From assembly GCA_965153355.1 (NCBI GenBank), contig OZ231128.1, forward strand, positions 4,588,001 to 4,652,000: a stretch of DNA of 64,000 bases, given 5' to 3'. Of the stretch, positions 63,845-64,000 are shown piece after piece. How positions within the stretch are numbered: position 1 is the first letter of the stretch; each line of letters starts with the position of its first letter. Under the pieces are notes generated by a model that was given only the letters and a program-made list of their open reading frames with translations, was not told where the DNA came from and did no database searches. The DNA is from Flaccisagitta enflata (lineage: Eukaryota > Chaetognatha > Sagittoidea > Aphragmophora). The position numbers were made by a program, and so were the translations under genes.

Positions 63845-64000
63845 GTAAAAACAATGGTCCATCAGTTCGTTTGTCCTAATTGTAGATGTTTTAACTGCTC
63901 AATGTAAATGACGACCAAATGGGGGTATTCTTTTTCTTTTCATTACCTCTCATGCCTTCCCACATTTATCTTCATTTAGTCTTTTTTTTTCATTTATTCA

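Overview
The window is a piece of a nuclear genome from an animal or close animal relative. It holds GT-AG introns, exons of 40-700 bp and five to six protein genes of clear eukaryotic type, set in an extraordinary amount of repetitive DNA. A RACGAP1-like (centralspindlin) gene points to a metazoan or holozoan. Simple repeats (GA, CT, CTTT, GT, CTT) run for hundreds of bases. I cannot name the species.

Genes. (1) 7858-19344, minus: 5' part of a RACGAP1/MgcRacGAP homologue in six or seven exons; the C1 and RhoGAP exons would lie left of the window. (2) 20450-23814, plus: complete nine-exon glutamine synthetase of 388 codons with a presequence that looks mitochondrial. It is divergent from (1) across about 1.1 kb. 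(3) 36694-38262, minus: complete three-exon coatomer subunit zeta, 180 aa. (4) 40625-46521, minus: complete nine-exon gamma-tubulin, 459 aa. (5) 47064-47168, minus: a lysine-rich terminal exon of an unidentified gene, with its own poly(A) signal. (6) 60374-63844, plus: 5' part of a C2HC/C2H2 zinc-finger gene. For genes 1-4 and 6, exon phases join without a frameshift. These are housekeeping genes and form no shared pathway, although gamma-tubulin and RACGAP1 both act in mitosis/cytokinesis.

Repeats. Left of 7.8 kb: a ~375-bp tandem array broken by insertions, an 81-bp G-rich satellite and a GT-rich block. The RACGAP1 introns and 24-35 kb carry foldback elements with exact target duplications, nested in one another. 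A 7.56-kb unit (24853-32408) has ~330-bp terminal inverted repeats and a 5-bp duplication. From 48.3 to 60.2 kb an ~88-bp satellite runs first in one orientation for 8 kb and then in the opposite orientation for 3 kb.

Most interesting signal: at least three sequence-unrelated families of short non-autonomous elements share one architecture. Each has a 5' hairpin (X-loop-X') and a variable minisatellite or microsatellite core. The best copies also have a second X' near the 3' end, a 3' terminal hairpin and the tail TTGTT, and they insert into T runs. In the main family (about 18 copies) the X sequence changes between copies and both X' copies change with it. This resembles Helentron/Helitron2-associated (HINE/DINE-1-like) rolling-circle elements.
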